Below are positions 22,521 to 34,000 of a stretch of 64,000 nucleotides of DNA, in pieces. A program made the translations under genes and the position numbers. Position 1 is the stretch's first letter; every line of letters begins with the position of its first letter. The notes beneath the pieces are model-generated. The model did no database searches. It was not told where the DNA came from and was given only the letters and a program-made list of their open reading frames with translations. The DNA lies in the NCBI GenBank assembly GCA_036346375.1, contig CM070517.1, positions 47,526,200-47,590,199 on the forward strand, given 5' to 3'. Source of the stretch: Guadua angustifolia. Taxonomy: Eukaryota > Streptophyta > Magnoliopsida > Poales > Poaceae.

Positions 22521-23897
22521 ATCACTAACAAAGTAAAATAATTTTTCCAGTTCATTACATCACAAGAAGTTTTGTTTTCGGGTAATTTTTTTGGTTGAAT
22601 ACAACAAATATTGTAAAAAAAATTTTGCTACACTATCCTATCGCCCCATGTTGGGGCGGTAGGTCTATTTTTCAAATTTTTTTTGCTCTGCCGTTAAATT
22701 TTGAAATTTTGCCGTTACGAACCGTTAGGCAGAGCACTTGTCACCCTGTACTGGGGCGACAGGAGGTATTTTTGCAAATTATTTTTCCCGCCAATTAGTT
22801 TTGAAAAAAAGATTTAAAATAAATATTAAATAAAAAAATTCCTCAGTCCTCTATTCCGAAAAAACGGATATTTTCAGAATTAGTTAAAAAATTCATAAAA
22901 TTGATAATAAATTCTAGAGATTGAATTTCTATGTATATGGGCTTTCAAATTTTTTATAAAATCAGTATTTAGCACACTTTGAAAGTTCCATGCTCTAGGT
23001 TTATTTTCTAGCTTTATGCCATGTTTAATAAATGCTGAAATTTATTTTTATTATTTAAGAAATTCTTAAAATTGCTTGGTAATTAACAGAAAATTATGTA
23101 AAATGCTAGAAAATTCTAGATAGAATTTGGGACCTTTATGTCTCTACATTTAATTTTCTAGCATTATGCCATGATTAATTCATGTTGGGATTTATTTTTC
23201 TATTATTCAGTAACTTCAAAATTGCTTGAAAATTAACAAAAAATTAAAAAAATGTTACGAAAATTTTATATAGCATATTAAAATCTCCATATCTCTGGAT
23301 TTATTATCCTAGCATAATTTCATATTGATATATGTTAAAATTTATTTTTATTACATGGTAATTCTAAAATTATTGAATAATTAGTAGAAAACTATAGAAA
23401 TTACTAGGAAAATTTTAAAAAGTTTTCGATAATTAGCTACTGAATAGATATAGATCAAGTTTTATTGATTGAAGGGTGGGCATACAATATAATGATTTTA
23501 AAAGTATTAAAAGTTATTTTGCATGAATAGAAATAAGATATGTTGGACATCACAAAAGGGAATTTATCAAGTTTGCCTGTATAACAACAATTATCTTACC
23601 CGAATAAAGAATATTATTATTAATCTGATAGCTCGATCTTTTGGAGTTACTGTTTTCCCAGCCTAAAGCTGGTACCGCTGCTCTTTTCGAAGCCGCTAGA
23701 TGTACGATATTTTTGGATTTTCAGGAGAAAAAATATATAACTAGCAAAGATCTATTATGTTGCCAGAGGCACAATGTAAATGGATCCTCCCGCGCTTTTA
23801 AGATTTTTAAAGCTGTGGCTTTATATAATTTTTGCCATACACAAGCTTATCACTGATCTTACATTTTATAACCAGAAAGTTATTGATGCTAAAAAGA
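22520..23897. other. AT-rich region with diffuse internal repeats
   Basis: From 22850 to 23450 a unit of about 120-170 bp, with phrases such as TTCTAGCATTATGCCATG, TTTATTTTTATTA and GAAAATTCTAGATAG, recurs imperfectly three to four times. An open frame at 23641-23856 on + encodes 71 residues that I do not recognise. No gene is supported. Confidence 0.45.
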
Positions 23898-24390
23898 CAC
23901 TACTAGAAATCTAACTTTTACCGAGTGTGAAATGTAATGGCCTACGGGCCGTCAGGGAAAAAAATAAGGTGACTGACAGTGCATCTTTTTTCCGACAGTA
24001 GAACAAAAACAGATGGCTGTTAGAAGATTTACCGATGGCGCTTACCACAAACCGACGGTTGGTAGAATACCCTCAGTCATAGTATGAAATCACCGAGAGG
24101 GTACAACAATTATTGTGAGTGTAATGCTAACTGTCGGCCATTACAAACAATCACCGAGTGGAAATACATTTAGTGTATGTGTAAAGATAACACTCGGTTA
24201 TTGAAATGATTTGCTGATGGGGTACAACTTTTAGCGAGGGTACAAATCAAACACTGGGCTATTGCAAAATTCATACGAGATTGAATGAAGGTGATGTATA
24301 TATGAAAAATGTAGCTCTCATTGAAATCTACAACTTTGTAGTTGACAACTTTTCCATTTAAAGTCATATATTTGACTAAATAATTGATAA
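23898..24390. repeat. Left end of a CACTA element with subterminal repeats
   Basis: Starts CACTACTAGAAATCTAAC. A repeated ACCGAGTG/ACACTCGG-like core (23940, 24088, 24155, 24192, 24251) and GGCCATTACA/GGCTATTGCA phrases follow at intervals of about 50-60 bp. This is the usual architecture of a grass CACTA left end. The 3-bp flank AGA (23895-23897) cannot be matched at the right end at 27358, so the two ends may belong to different elements. Confidence 0.65.
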
Positions 24391-24429
24391 AGCATCATGA
24401 GAACAAGAGTTAAAAGAAGTACTTATCTT

Positions 24430-24515
24430 ACTTCTAGCAAAAAGACAGTTGAGGTGAGTTGGTAAGGAGGGAGAGGTTGTGTTCAAGAGGTTGTGAGTTT
24501 GAATCCTAGGCATCA
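24430..24515 (+). repeat. tRNA-like (SINE-type) sequence
   Basis: An A-box-like GAGGTGAGTTGGTAAGG (24453-24469) is followed about 35 bp later by a B-box-like GAGTTTGAATCC (24496-24507). This is the internal RNA polymerase III promoter spacing of a tRNA-derived SINE head. The flanks show no clear target duplication, and no functional tRNA fold is evident. Confidence 0.35.
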
Positions 24516-24779
24516 CGTATTTCTAATTTGAAGATAAAAAATGTTTGACTTAAGGGATTGTGCTGCAAACAAGTTGTGAGATTAGTCCTAGATTTGAAAT
24601 TATTTTTATATTTTTTACACAAAAAATCCCACATATAGTTGTGAGAAATTACTGGGGGTTTCTATACCCCGTCAGAAATTACAAGTTGTGAGATTAGTCC
24701 CTAGATTTGATTTCATGAATTGTAGGCAATGGGATGACGTGGTATGGGAGGGTAGGCACCAGTGTTCGTAGGTTAACGC

Positions 24780-26625
24780 AGTCTTGGGAGCTCTCTGCCG
24801 CCACCATTACCCGGGTATGGTGACCATCAACGGGGTGCCGCAGGCGGCACTAAAGTGGGAGTACTACAGGTTGGCTCTTGAGGCGCGTCGCGGCACTTGC
24901 ACTGACGTGGTCCGGCACGAATTCTGGGTGAGTTCCTTACCTCTTTGCAGTTCATTCATTTATAGTGATATGTCGCTAGCTCAAGAATTGCTTTTGAAGG
25001 AGAGGTATCGCCTGGAGGACGAGGATGTCCCCGCAACTCGTGAGAAGGCCAATAAAGTCTTCAACACGGTGGCCCATAAGGTCATGAAGGACATGATGTC
25101 CAATGCACGCATCCAGACGGTGTGCTCGTACTACATGGGGGTGAAGAAGGAGAAGATGACCAAGAAGCTCGGGGCCTCCAAGATCTACCTACGCAAGGAC
25201 GAGTACCTCCAGCGCCCATCCTGGCCGATGAAGTGCAGAAGCTTTGTGTACTTGTGTAAGCATCAAGGCGTCGGTGACTTTGTTGCTAGGTCCAACAAGA
25301 AGCGAGGCAACAGAGAGGCAGTGACCTTGTTGCACCAAGATGCGGCGGATGGACACCTCCGCTTAGCGAGGCGCATGGTAGGTATCTAGCCTTAGTTCAG
25401 TACGCTTTTGAATGCATGTCGCTAACTTTGGATTACAGGAGGCTGAAACTAGCGTTGCCCCGAGCTACTTCGATGTTTATGTTCGGGGACACCGAAGCGC
25501 CGATCCAGAGTCACCTGGACAGCTGTGCAGCTAGTCAGCGACTAAGAGGATTATGAGTTGTTCGATTTACTTTGATGAAATTTATGTCTTCAAACTGTTG
25601 TTTCAGTAATGTGGCATGCAGGAGCAATATGGGGAAGAAATGGCTCGGCGTCACTGCCCGAGTACGACTGGAGGAACGAGGAGCTCGATGTCTCAACGCT
25701 ATACCAGAGTGGTGGGGGCAAGAGACATGGAAGGTGAGATCATCCCCCTTATTTGTATTTTGTCGGAAATCCTGATATCATCAATAGTTGCGCTTTTTAT
25801 GAATGCCTTCAGTTTCGTATATGTCTACTATAGGTTCGCCATGTTCAACGGGGTTGTGGACTCCGACGTCGCTCTGTCCCAAGGAAGAGCGTCGGGGTCC
25901 TCACAGAGCAGCGCTCGCTCTTCCAGGGATAATGCAAGGTTCGCGGAGTACGAGGAGCAGGCTCGCCAACAGCGTGAGTCTTGCCAACATCGTGAGTTGA
26001 TAGCGAAGTACGAAGCAGAGATGGCGCACTTCAGGCAAACGCAGGCGTACCTCCAGGGAGCTCTTCAGGTAAAAGCTTGAAATCTCAACTGACCGATTAA
26101 GTTTTCATATTGCAGATCTAACACTTTGACTATATGCAGCAACTCTATGCAACTGTGGGTCCTCGACATGGCTTGCCTACGCTTCAGCTTCCTCCGCAGT
26201 TCTATGGGTATCCACCTCCAGTGCAAGTACCGCAGGTACATATGCTTTAGGTTAATTTAGTTTTGAAAATTATTTGTAATTCTAGACTAACATGAAATTT
26301 CATAACTCCTCTACAGGGTTCTTAGCCTCCTCCGCCGTTCTACGGGTATCCGCCATCAGGGCAAGCACCGCAGGTACATATGTTTTAGGTTAATTCGGTT
26401 TTGAAAGTTATTTGCATTTTTGTACTAATGTGAAATTTCATAACTCCTTCTCTACAGGGTTCTCAGCCTTCTTCACCGTGGCGGCCAAGTTTCGCCAAAG
26501 ACTAGGGCCACCAGGTTCGAGCTCAAGACGGTCCCAATGCAGAAGTCGACGGCTTCTTCGCCTCTGGAGGTAGCGGCCAGAATTCAAACACCCCGGAGAA
26601 TTAGGATTGTAGATAGGACAATGTG
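24780..26625 (+). pseudogene. Multi-exon CACTA accessory (Transposase_24-like) gene
   Basis: The first exon (24784-24928) precedes a donor at GGGTGAGTT. Exon 2 (about 24986-25376) reads ERYRLEDEDVPATREKANK, VFNTVAHKVMKDMMSNARIQ, VCSYYMGVKKEKMTKKLG, KIYLRKDEYLQRPSW and VARSNKKRGNREAVTLLHQ. These are classic Ptta/En/Spm accessory protein blocks. Around 25616-25735 a block QYGEEMARRHCP, then DWRNEELDVSTLYQSGGGK, needs one frameshift. An intron (about 25736-25831) then joins to FAMFNGVVDSDVALSQGR. A coiled-coil exon ends at 26069, and Pro/Gln-rich exons follow to about 26620. One or more frame errors make full function unlikely. The gene lies between CACTA-like ends at 23898 and 27358. Confidence 0.65.
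26170..26470 (+). repeat. Exon-intron tandem duplication in the CACTA accessory gene
   Basis: The exon phrase CAGCTTCCTCCGCAGTTCTA, with TGGGTATCCACCTCCAGTGC after it, and the intron GTACATATGCTTTAGGTTAA recur as CCTCCGCCGTTCTACGGGTA and GTACATATGTTTTAGGTTAA, about 130 bp apart. Both copies keep GT and CAG splice borders. The product would gain a second PPQFYGYPPPVQVPQ-like block. Confidence 0.85.
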
Positions 26626-26879
26626 ATAGTTGGGGTAGTGTAGTTGGATGAAACTAATTATGATATGATTTGGATGTTTATATATGTTAGTGCATTTGCG
26701 ATATTAATGTGATCTGTTTGCGAATTTAATCGTAATGTCATTTTCAAATTGTGCGATGCCATTTGTGATTGTTCTGAGAAATATACGCTGCTATACGTGA
26801 ATTTCTGCGAAAATTGTATGTTCGTGCAGCAAAACAAGCAAAACCAAATTTTTCTCATTGAAAGTCCCTCAAGATTAAA

Positions 26880-27358
26880 TTACCACGTACGCATTTAAAA
26901 TATCGAGAGATTCTACATCTGGTACTCTCAGTATTTTCCTCGGCCACATAGCCGATTTAAAATATCGACCGATCTCGAACTGGCGATCGATCTTTTCGCC
27001 GCCACGAGGCGATTTAAAAATGCACTCCTAGATTATTTTACCACGGGCCGCATTTAAAAACGTCTAGTATTTTAAATTACCACGGGTCGATTTAAAAACG
27101 CCTCAAGATTTTTCGTTGCCACGTGGTCGATTTAAATTAGTCTCGACGAGCAAGACCGGCCAACCATTGGCCACTTTTTTTTGTCGGCTAGACTGGGCCG
27201 ACGAAAAAAGGATATTTTCATCGGTTCCTGACGAAAATAGTGCCTATTTTCATCTAATTATTTTCGTCGGCAGACTGACAAAAATGTTTATTGTGGTCAG
27301 GAATCCCCCTTTTTTTGTCGATATTTGGCCGACGAAAAAAATACCGTTTCCTGTAGTG
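26880..27358. repeat. Right end of a CACTA element with subterminal repeats
   Basis: Four to five units combining CCACGNGGNCGATTTAAA with AACGCCT-like tails (26943-27135) precede GTCGGC/GCCGACGAAAAAA inverted units (27180-27345). The end is ACCGTTTCCTGTAGTG at 27343-27358, i.e. CACTACAGGAAACGG read inward. The following sequence (CTCGCCCCACC) is homologous to the inside of the Mutator-like element at 30867, so this CACTA end inserted into another copy of that element. Confidence 0.7.
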
Positions 27359-27517
27359 CTCGCCCCACCTCCCCATTGCTGCTGCTATTTCTTCTTGCGC
27401 TTGAGCATCCGCAACAACAGCGATAGCCCCATGCTTCTCGCGCTCCACTCCACGCTCACCAGTCACCCTCAACCGCCAGCGCCTCGGTGCAGCCCCCTGG
27501 CGAGCTCCTGGATGTCA
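27359..27517 (+). mobile_element. Fragment homologous to the interior of the Mutator-like element
   Basis: Matches 30867-31021 closely: shared CTTCTTGCGCTTGAGCATCC, GCGCTCCACTCCACGCTCAC and GGCGAGCTCCTGGAT. It is cut on the left by a CACTA terminus and on the right by a 5'-truncated piece of the 5.36-kb LTR family. Confidence 0.8.
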
Positions 27518-28175
27518 GATGTTTTGTTATTTTCAAAAGGGTTTGGTATCATTTGTTTTGCAACTGTTGCTTTATATCGAAGGGCTGACATTGATGGATT
27601 TCAGGATTTGGATTATCCATCACTCACGTCATGGAGGACTGTGAGCATTACTATGCTTTACTTACTTGTTATCAATCAAACTTGCTCTTACAAATTTCGT
27701 TTGCAAATAACTTGATTTACAAAATCAATTTTGCTTTATGCAAATTAACTGTAATAGCTTCCTTTGACTTGGCCTGCATTTATGCATTTGCAAATACCAC
27801 CTTTAAGTCTTGCAGAGTACGAAAGTACTCACCCTTGCTTAATTTGTTGTTTTAGGTGGTAAGCTAGCGAAGCTTCGAAGGTTTGTTTTCGTCGCAGGAT
27901 ACGGGATCTTCATTGAAGCGATCTTTTCTAGGGATTTATGCCTGGTCAGTTGCCTGCGGGATGGATAGGCACACTACAAGGCTTTGCTTTTTTTGCTGCT
28001 ATATACTCTGAGTTGTAAGATTTCTGTGCATATTAGTTTCCGCTTAAGTAACATAATGTATGGTTGTGATTCTAATTGTTGTAAATGTGCGTACTAGCTA
28101 CTGATCCAGGGACTAGTACTGCAAGCACATGGGATTTCCATTTTTGCATTCTATGTAAAAATGGGGGTCGTTACA
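27518..28175 (+). mobile_element. 5'-truncated copy of the 5.36-kb LTR family (3' end only)
   Basis: Aligns by eye with 57235-57888, sharing AGGACTGTGAGCATTACTATG, AAAGTACTCACCCTTGCTTA and ATTTATGCCTGGTCAGTTGCC-type blocks. It ends with GGGGGTCGTTACA, the same right terminus. About 4.7 kb of the 5' side is missing. Confidence 0.85.
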
Positions 28176-28429
28176 AAAGAATAGGGTTGCTTTCATGAAT
28201 TCTTTATCTTTATTTTATGAATTCAAGATGCAAAAATTATGAATTCTTTTATTTATATTTTCGAATTCAAGATGCAAAAATTGGTTAAGATTATAATAAT
28301 TTAATCAATTCAGGTCTAAACAGATTCTTACCCCTTATTTTGGATTCAGATTCAAAGCAATATTTTAATAAAATTCTAGTTATTAACACCAACTCTCATT
28401 GCTAGAATATATATATATGAACACTCACA

Positions 28430-28484
<55 letters not shown>

Positions 28485-28989
28485 GATAGCAAGTGTATGA
28501 TTATACATGCAAAGATATGCATGCACAACCACAGACCACAACTAAACCTTATGCCATCACTGAATTTATTTAACTCTGCATTTTTACTGCTTCTTATTAT
28601 GAAACATTTCCATTTATGCAAAGTATATACACATTAAATATCATGTATATATTACATTTACTTAAAGACTTATTGAACAAATGAAATGACTTATTTGAAT
28701 ATAATTATTTTTCATATTTGGGTTCTTCACAGTATGAGGTTTTTATAAAATTTACTTTTCTTTATTTTACCTAAAGTTGAATAATAAATTTTCTTAATGC
28801 ATTAAGCTCTTCTTATGTATTTTATTTTATAAAAATTACACAGTGACTCTTTTCAAAATATTTTTGCATATTCTGAATCTACTAGATTTTATAAAAATTT
28901 ATAAATTTATTTCACTCGATTTGGACTGTTAGTTCAAAAGTTATTCAAGTTTGAATCAATTCGGATTTGGAAATACACTGAAAAATAAA
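28176..28989. other. AT-rich stretch with compound microsatellite
   Basis: No gene visible. A duplicated phrase, TATGAATTCTTTATC/GAATTCAAGATGCAAAAATT, occurs at 28195-28285. Confidence 0.4.
28424..28486. repeat. Compound microsatellite (CT)n(CA)n(TA)n
   Basis: Three adjoining dinucleotide tracts: about 9 CT/TC units, about 11 CA units and about 9 AT units. Confidence 0.97.
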
Positions 28990-30135
28990 GAATACGCTTT
29001 CTCTGCTGGAACACGTATGGCTGCTGTGTAAGCTGGCTACTCCCGCCCGAGTCGCTGACATCTTGGGCCCATCTGTCAGCGTACGTTAAAGAGGAAATGA
29101 CGAGTCTCTAACCGAGTGGTCCTATGCGTCAGCGCCGAGTGACATTGATCGACATGCGGGACCCTCCGGCCAATAACTCAACCGAGCGCAACACACTGAT
29201 AATGGGTCCCCACCTGGTAGCGACCCAAAGCAGAGTTCCATGGTTTTTCTCTCGCCGCCGACGAACCATCACTGGAACAGCGGAATGGGCTACACCTACA
29301 GCTTCAGCGCGACAAGGTGAGTATAGCAGTGGTATCCTTTCGGCCTGAGGTGGCCGAAAACATGGTCGCCATCGAGCACATGCGGCGGCCGCCACGACTT
29401 TCCGACGAAAGCTTGTCGCCGACGATTCGCAGGCTCGGAAAAAGGTTTGGCGAGCACTAGTGAAGCAAGGAGACTTCGTTTCACCTAAGAACGGAGATGA
29501 AGAATGAACGGAGAGGGCTGTCCACAGTGCACCAGAAATGGAGAAGACGAGCGACGGACTAAGTAAACTACGATCAAAAGGGATGAAATTGGAGCTTGGT
29601 TAGTGCACTGGGCTACACGGAGAAGCTTCTAGTCGAACCAATTCCATGGGTTACCTTCTGCTTGGCTCGGTTGCTGGCTTCTCCCTCTTTTCTGGCTCTC
29701 AGTGGACAGTGGCGAGAATATGGAGAGGAGGCCGTGAACGAGCTCGAGAATGGTTAAGGGAAAAGGAGAGACTCAATGCGACGCTGGTAGAGTACTTATA
29801 GCTGGTCGAGACAGTCTGTAGCACTTTGGACGCGCGGCGGTGATCGCTCGACTCGGCGCAAAAGGATGGCGAGCTAGCGGGGACGTTTAAATGACGAGGT
29901 AAGGCGCGAGAACCTCGAGGCTTGACCGTGGCTGAGATGAGATGAGGCTGACACAGAGAAGGAACCAGATGGCGAGGCGGTTCACCGAATTGAGCTCGTT
30001 GACTTTTGGCGTCGGGAGGCTTCTTGACTCGACCGGGCGAACAGAGAAAGGTGAGGAGGAAAGAGGAGTTGTGCCTGATGGATGGGCCCGAGGACCACTG
30101 GCAGTGACCGAAGGTTCAACCGTTGTGCGCCAACA
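28990..30135. mobile_element. GC-rich LTR-like block abutting the Copia gag relic
   Basis: GC-rich sequence follows an AT-rich 5' side and ends GTTGTGCGCCAACA at 30122-30135, exactly where the Copia gag reading frame resumes. That suggests an LTR terminus (TG...CA; on - it would start TGTTGGCGCACAACGG). A TATA-like CTATAAGTACTC lies on - at about 29791-29802. The other terminus and TSD were not found, and no domain is visible. Confidence 0.4.
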
Positions 30136-30553
30136 GAATTATTGAATTTACGTCCTCTTGATTTAGATCTAGACTTTAATCTATGATAATTGCCTTTATG
30201 TGGAGATCTATCTCTAACAATTAACCTCTCAGCCTTAACTTCAGAACGAGAATCAATATCAAATTTCTCCTTAGACAATAAATTTGATTTAACATTATCA
30301 AAACTAAGGGTATTATGATTGCCATAAAGCATAATTTCCTTGAAATGCTTAAAGGTAGCAGGCAAAGAGACGACCAATAGAATAGCCTTATCTTCATCAT
30401 CAATTTTCACCTCTAATTTCTCAAGATCAATGATGAGTGAATTAAACTTATTAAGATGAGACTAAATAGAGATACCTTCCGCCATGTGAATTGTGTAGAG
30501 AAGTTCTTTCAGGCGCAATTTGTTGGCGGGACATTTCTTCATGTACGAGTCTT
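30136..30553 (-). pseudogene. Copia gag fragment, C-terminal half, split by a Mutator-like element
   Basis: On - the frame reads EDSYMKKCPANKLRLKELLY, SHLNKFNSLIIDLEKLEVK, IDDEDKAILLVVSLPATF, KHFKEIMLYGNHNTLSFDNV and NLLSKEKFDIDSRSEVKAE, then a basic region ending RGRKFNN. This is the UBN2-type core of a Copia gag. An in-frame stop follows GISI near 30461. The N-terminal half of the same gag continues on the far side of the Mutator-like insertion (37282-37527). The part after the basic region is lost at 30136. Confidence 0.85.
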
Positions 30554-30862
30554 CCAATTTTAAAAATTTTACTATAGTAGCTCTCTAGTATTTTATTTTG
30601 CGAAAATAGCCTCTGTCTGGTAGAAAGCGCAGAAATAGCCCTCTTCGCCATGTGTGGACGCTGCACATGCCAAAGCTACTCCTCCCGGGCGCTGCTTCGC
30701 CCACACGACCACTGCAAAGCGCAGGCCCCACCGTTGCAGGGAAGCAGCACCTCCTAGGCGCTACATGGGCAGACAGCGGTGGGCCCAACCACAAGCATCG
30801 GCATTGACGAGAACGCGCGCCCCGCCGCCGTGCGTGTAGACTCGCCGGTGCAGTCGATGAGC

Positions 30863-31053
30863 CGCTCGCCCCACCATCCCCGTTGCTGCTGCTGTTTCTT
30901 CTTGCGCTTGAGCATCCGCAGCAACAGCGACAGCCCCACACTTCTCGCGCTCCACTCCACGCTCACCAGCCACCCTCAACCGCCAGCGCTTGGGTGCAGC
31001 CCCATGGCGAGCTCCTGGATCCTCATCAAGAATTCCTCATCGTCCCCGCCGTC
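30863..31053 (+). other. GC-rich interior of the Mutator-like element, left part (possible captured exon)
   Basis: Contains an ATG at 31004 opening MASSWILIKNSSSSPPS, cut by the LTR insertion at 31054. The continuation at 36415 keeps an open frame, SMLALRAHLIIWCPSRRRAR onwards, for about 80 codons. I do not recognise the protein. Another copy of this segment lies at 27359-27517. Confidence 0.35.
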
Positions 31054-34000
31054 TGTAACAGCCCAAAAATTAAGAACAGTAAAAATATAATATTTAAATT
31101 CGATTGTGAATATTTTTAGGATTTCTGAATATTGTTTGCTTTATTTGGATTTCTCTGGATTTATTCTTTGTATGAAAAATCCAACAAATGGAATTAAAGA
31201 ATGAAAATAGGAAAATGCAAAAATATAAAAAGTAAAAATTTGGAAAATTTGTCATGAGAACCCTGAGAATATAAAATGAAATTTCATATATGGAGAAATG
31301 AAGGAATAAAATAAAGAAGTCAACTTTTGAATCAAATTAATACATTGTCAGAATTCGTGCAAAATATTGGAACAGCAAATGGACTTGAGAAAATTTATAT
31401 GAGAACCTCATTTCTATATCTAAAGCAAGTAAAAATAAAATAAAATAATAAAATGGTTTGAGACTTATTAAAATTAGAAAACTGAAAACTTGGGAAAATG
31501 GAAAATTCAATGTCAGAATTTTAATTAAATAATGACTCGAGCATTTAAGCTGAAAATTTTACATAAGTATCTGTAGATCAAATCCAATTGAAAAAAAAAT
31601 TCAAAAATAATAGAATTCATTTGAATTCAAATAAAAATCGAAGATAGAGACTAGAGATTTAAATAGCCATTATTGAAAGAATATTTATAAAATTTTGGTA
31701 ACTTTATTTAATCCCAAATTTTTACCAGGGGATGAATATAGTCTAGAGACTTCGGTCAAAAAGTTACACCATTTTCTACATTTATTTGACCACCAACAAA
31801 ATCAGAGAAAGGGAGAATTTCACCCCAACCACCCTGTTTTCTTCAGCCACTCACTGACATGTGGGTCCGTCGGTCTGTTCTGGCCATTTGCTGACTCGAG
31901 GTGGCACAAGCATTGCCCTCACTGCCAGTGGACCCGGTCCCACATGCCAGCCTCAGTTCTCTCCTCCCCATTCTCTCTTCTTCCTCCCTGTCGCTCAAGC
32001 CCGGCTGAGTTCATTCCCTCTCCGTTCTCTCTCTCTTTTCCAGTGTCTTCTTCACCTACTCCGGTCCTTGCAGCGTTGCCCAAGAGCCCGATTGCTGCCA
32101 CGAAGACCCACTGCCCTCTCGCGCCATACTGCTCGCCCTTTTCCTTTGTCGTGTCTGGTGAAGCTCCGAACCGAGACCCAACTCTACCAATCCGGCTCAT
32201 CTGCTAGACTCTCATCCATACATAGCGCACTGGGGTCACAGAGGCAGTGCTTTCATCCCCCCTCCACTCCTTCTTCCTCTCAGCAGCCAAGCAACCGAAG
32301 CCCCTCCCATTTCCGCCATTGCCAGAGGCCTTCAGAGCTCCAAGCCGAAATCGATTCGAGCAGTAGAACATCCCATTTCCAAATTTCTTCGAGCTAGAGC
32401 ATCCTCAAGCTAAGAGGATTGAAATCCCTCAATAAAATCCCGAGCCCTTCATGCGAAATTGTGCTGCTGCCGTGCGCCCTTCTTCCTCAAGGCCGGTCAC
32501 CGGTGGCGGCTCAGCCCAGAGCTTCTCCTTCCAGGTAAACCTCAAAAATGGAGCCACTAGTACCCCGTGATGCTATAGGTGCTACCGATTCCACCCCTAA
32601 TGCCTCTGTTCATCTTCCCCGGCTTGTCACCGCCATGGCCGCCGCCTGGAGCTTGGGCGCGCACCTCCTCCGGCCGTCCCTTACCACCAAACACCACCCC
32701 CATGTGCGCAAAGATGTGCTGAAGCCCGTGGTGGAACTCGTTCGATCTCCAAGACTCTCCATCGCCATGAAGCCGCTAATTCCACCCGAGCCCGCTGCTT
32801 ATCGCGATCGCACGGTGGGGCCGGACTGTCAGAACCTGAGGTGGAAGATGAGCTGAGCCAGAAAGACGCTTTTGCTATTGGTAAAGCCTATTTTGAATTT
32901 TTCAAGTATTTTTCAATTCCGAAATGTATTCAAACTTGAATATCTTTTAGGGTATTAATCCAATTTTAATGAAATAAATTTTTATATTCATCTAAAATCA
33001 TAAAGAATCTAAATATACAAAAATATTTAGTTCTTGAACTTCAGAACAATTTATTGGAATTAAATTTTGTTATAATCCCATTATGGTCTTTAATAAAAGT
33101 TTGTGCAGGATAATTCATAAAATATTGAAATAAATTTTAAATGATGCTAAGATCAGGATGGATTTAAATATACTAAAATATTCAATTCTTGAATCATAAA
33201 ACGATTATTAAAGTCAAGAATAGAATAAACACTCTAATATGAACATTATGGCACACATGAAAAACATAACTTCTAAAGTAATAAAATAAATATTAATATG
33301 CTTCTGGAATTATAATAAACTCAATCATGAGAATATATTTAATTTTTGATCCATGTTTGATTTACTTACTTTGCAATCATCAACAAAACTTGGTATGGCC
33401 ATTAGTGAAAACAAAAGCATAAAAGCTCATAAAAGGATGGAATAATTTGTATGATGTTCCTGGAATCAATAAAGAACCAAGTATGTAAAGATATTTAAAG
33501 TGAAACTTATCTTGCATTCTTTGATGCAAGAAAGTACAAACAACAACAGCAAATAAATATATAATCCATTGCAATTAAGGTCAAAATAATGTAAAAATAG
33601 TTTTAAAACGTTTTTAGGATGGTACTCTGCTAATACCTGAAAAATGAATCAAGAATCATGTAATGTGTAGTTGGAAATTAAGTTTGAACCTTGGCCGATT
33701 TAATGTTACCAATATAATCATTTAGGCTATTTCAGTGATAGATAAAATAACTCATCTAAATACTAAAATCAGTAAAACCAGTTTAGAAACACTGTACAAA
33801 GTTCATACTACCATATTCTATAAAAAGAATCTTATTTCATTAAGGTTTGCATATTAATCTTATTGGCTCAAAACCCTTAAGCGTTAACATTTCACTTCAT
33901 ATTCTCGCCGATTTCGTATAACGTAAACTTTATAAAACCGCTTTAGCCTTTTCAACGATGAATATAATGTCGTGTCCAAATCCTAAAAACTTACGAATTA

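Noticed and set aside
23898..27358. A single intact CACTA element with these two ends
   Set aside because: The termini differ (CACTACTAGAAATC against CACTACAGGAAACGG), the subterminal repeats differ and flanking trinucleotides do not match, so I list the ends separately.
31695..32397. ORFs of 170-178 codons in the GC-rich block of the 5.36-kb element
   Set aside because: Not conserved as frames in the second copy (50340-51340), no start context or domain; better explained as LTR promoter or leader sequence.
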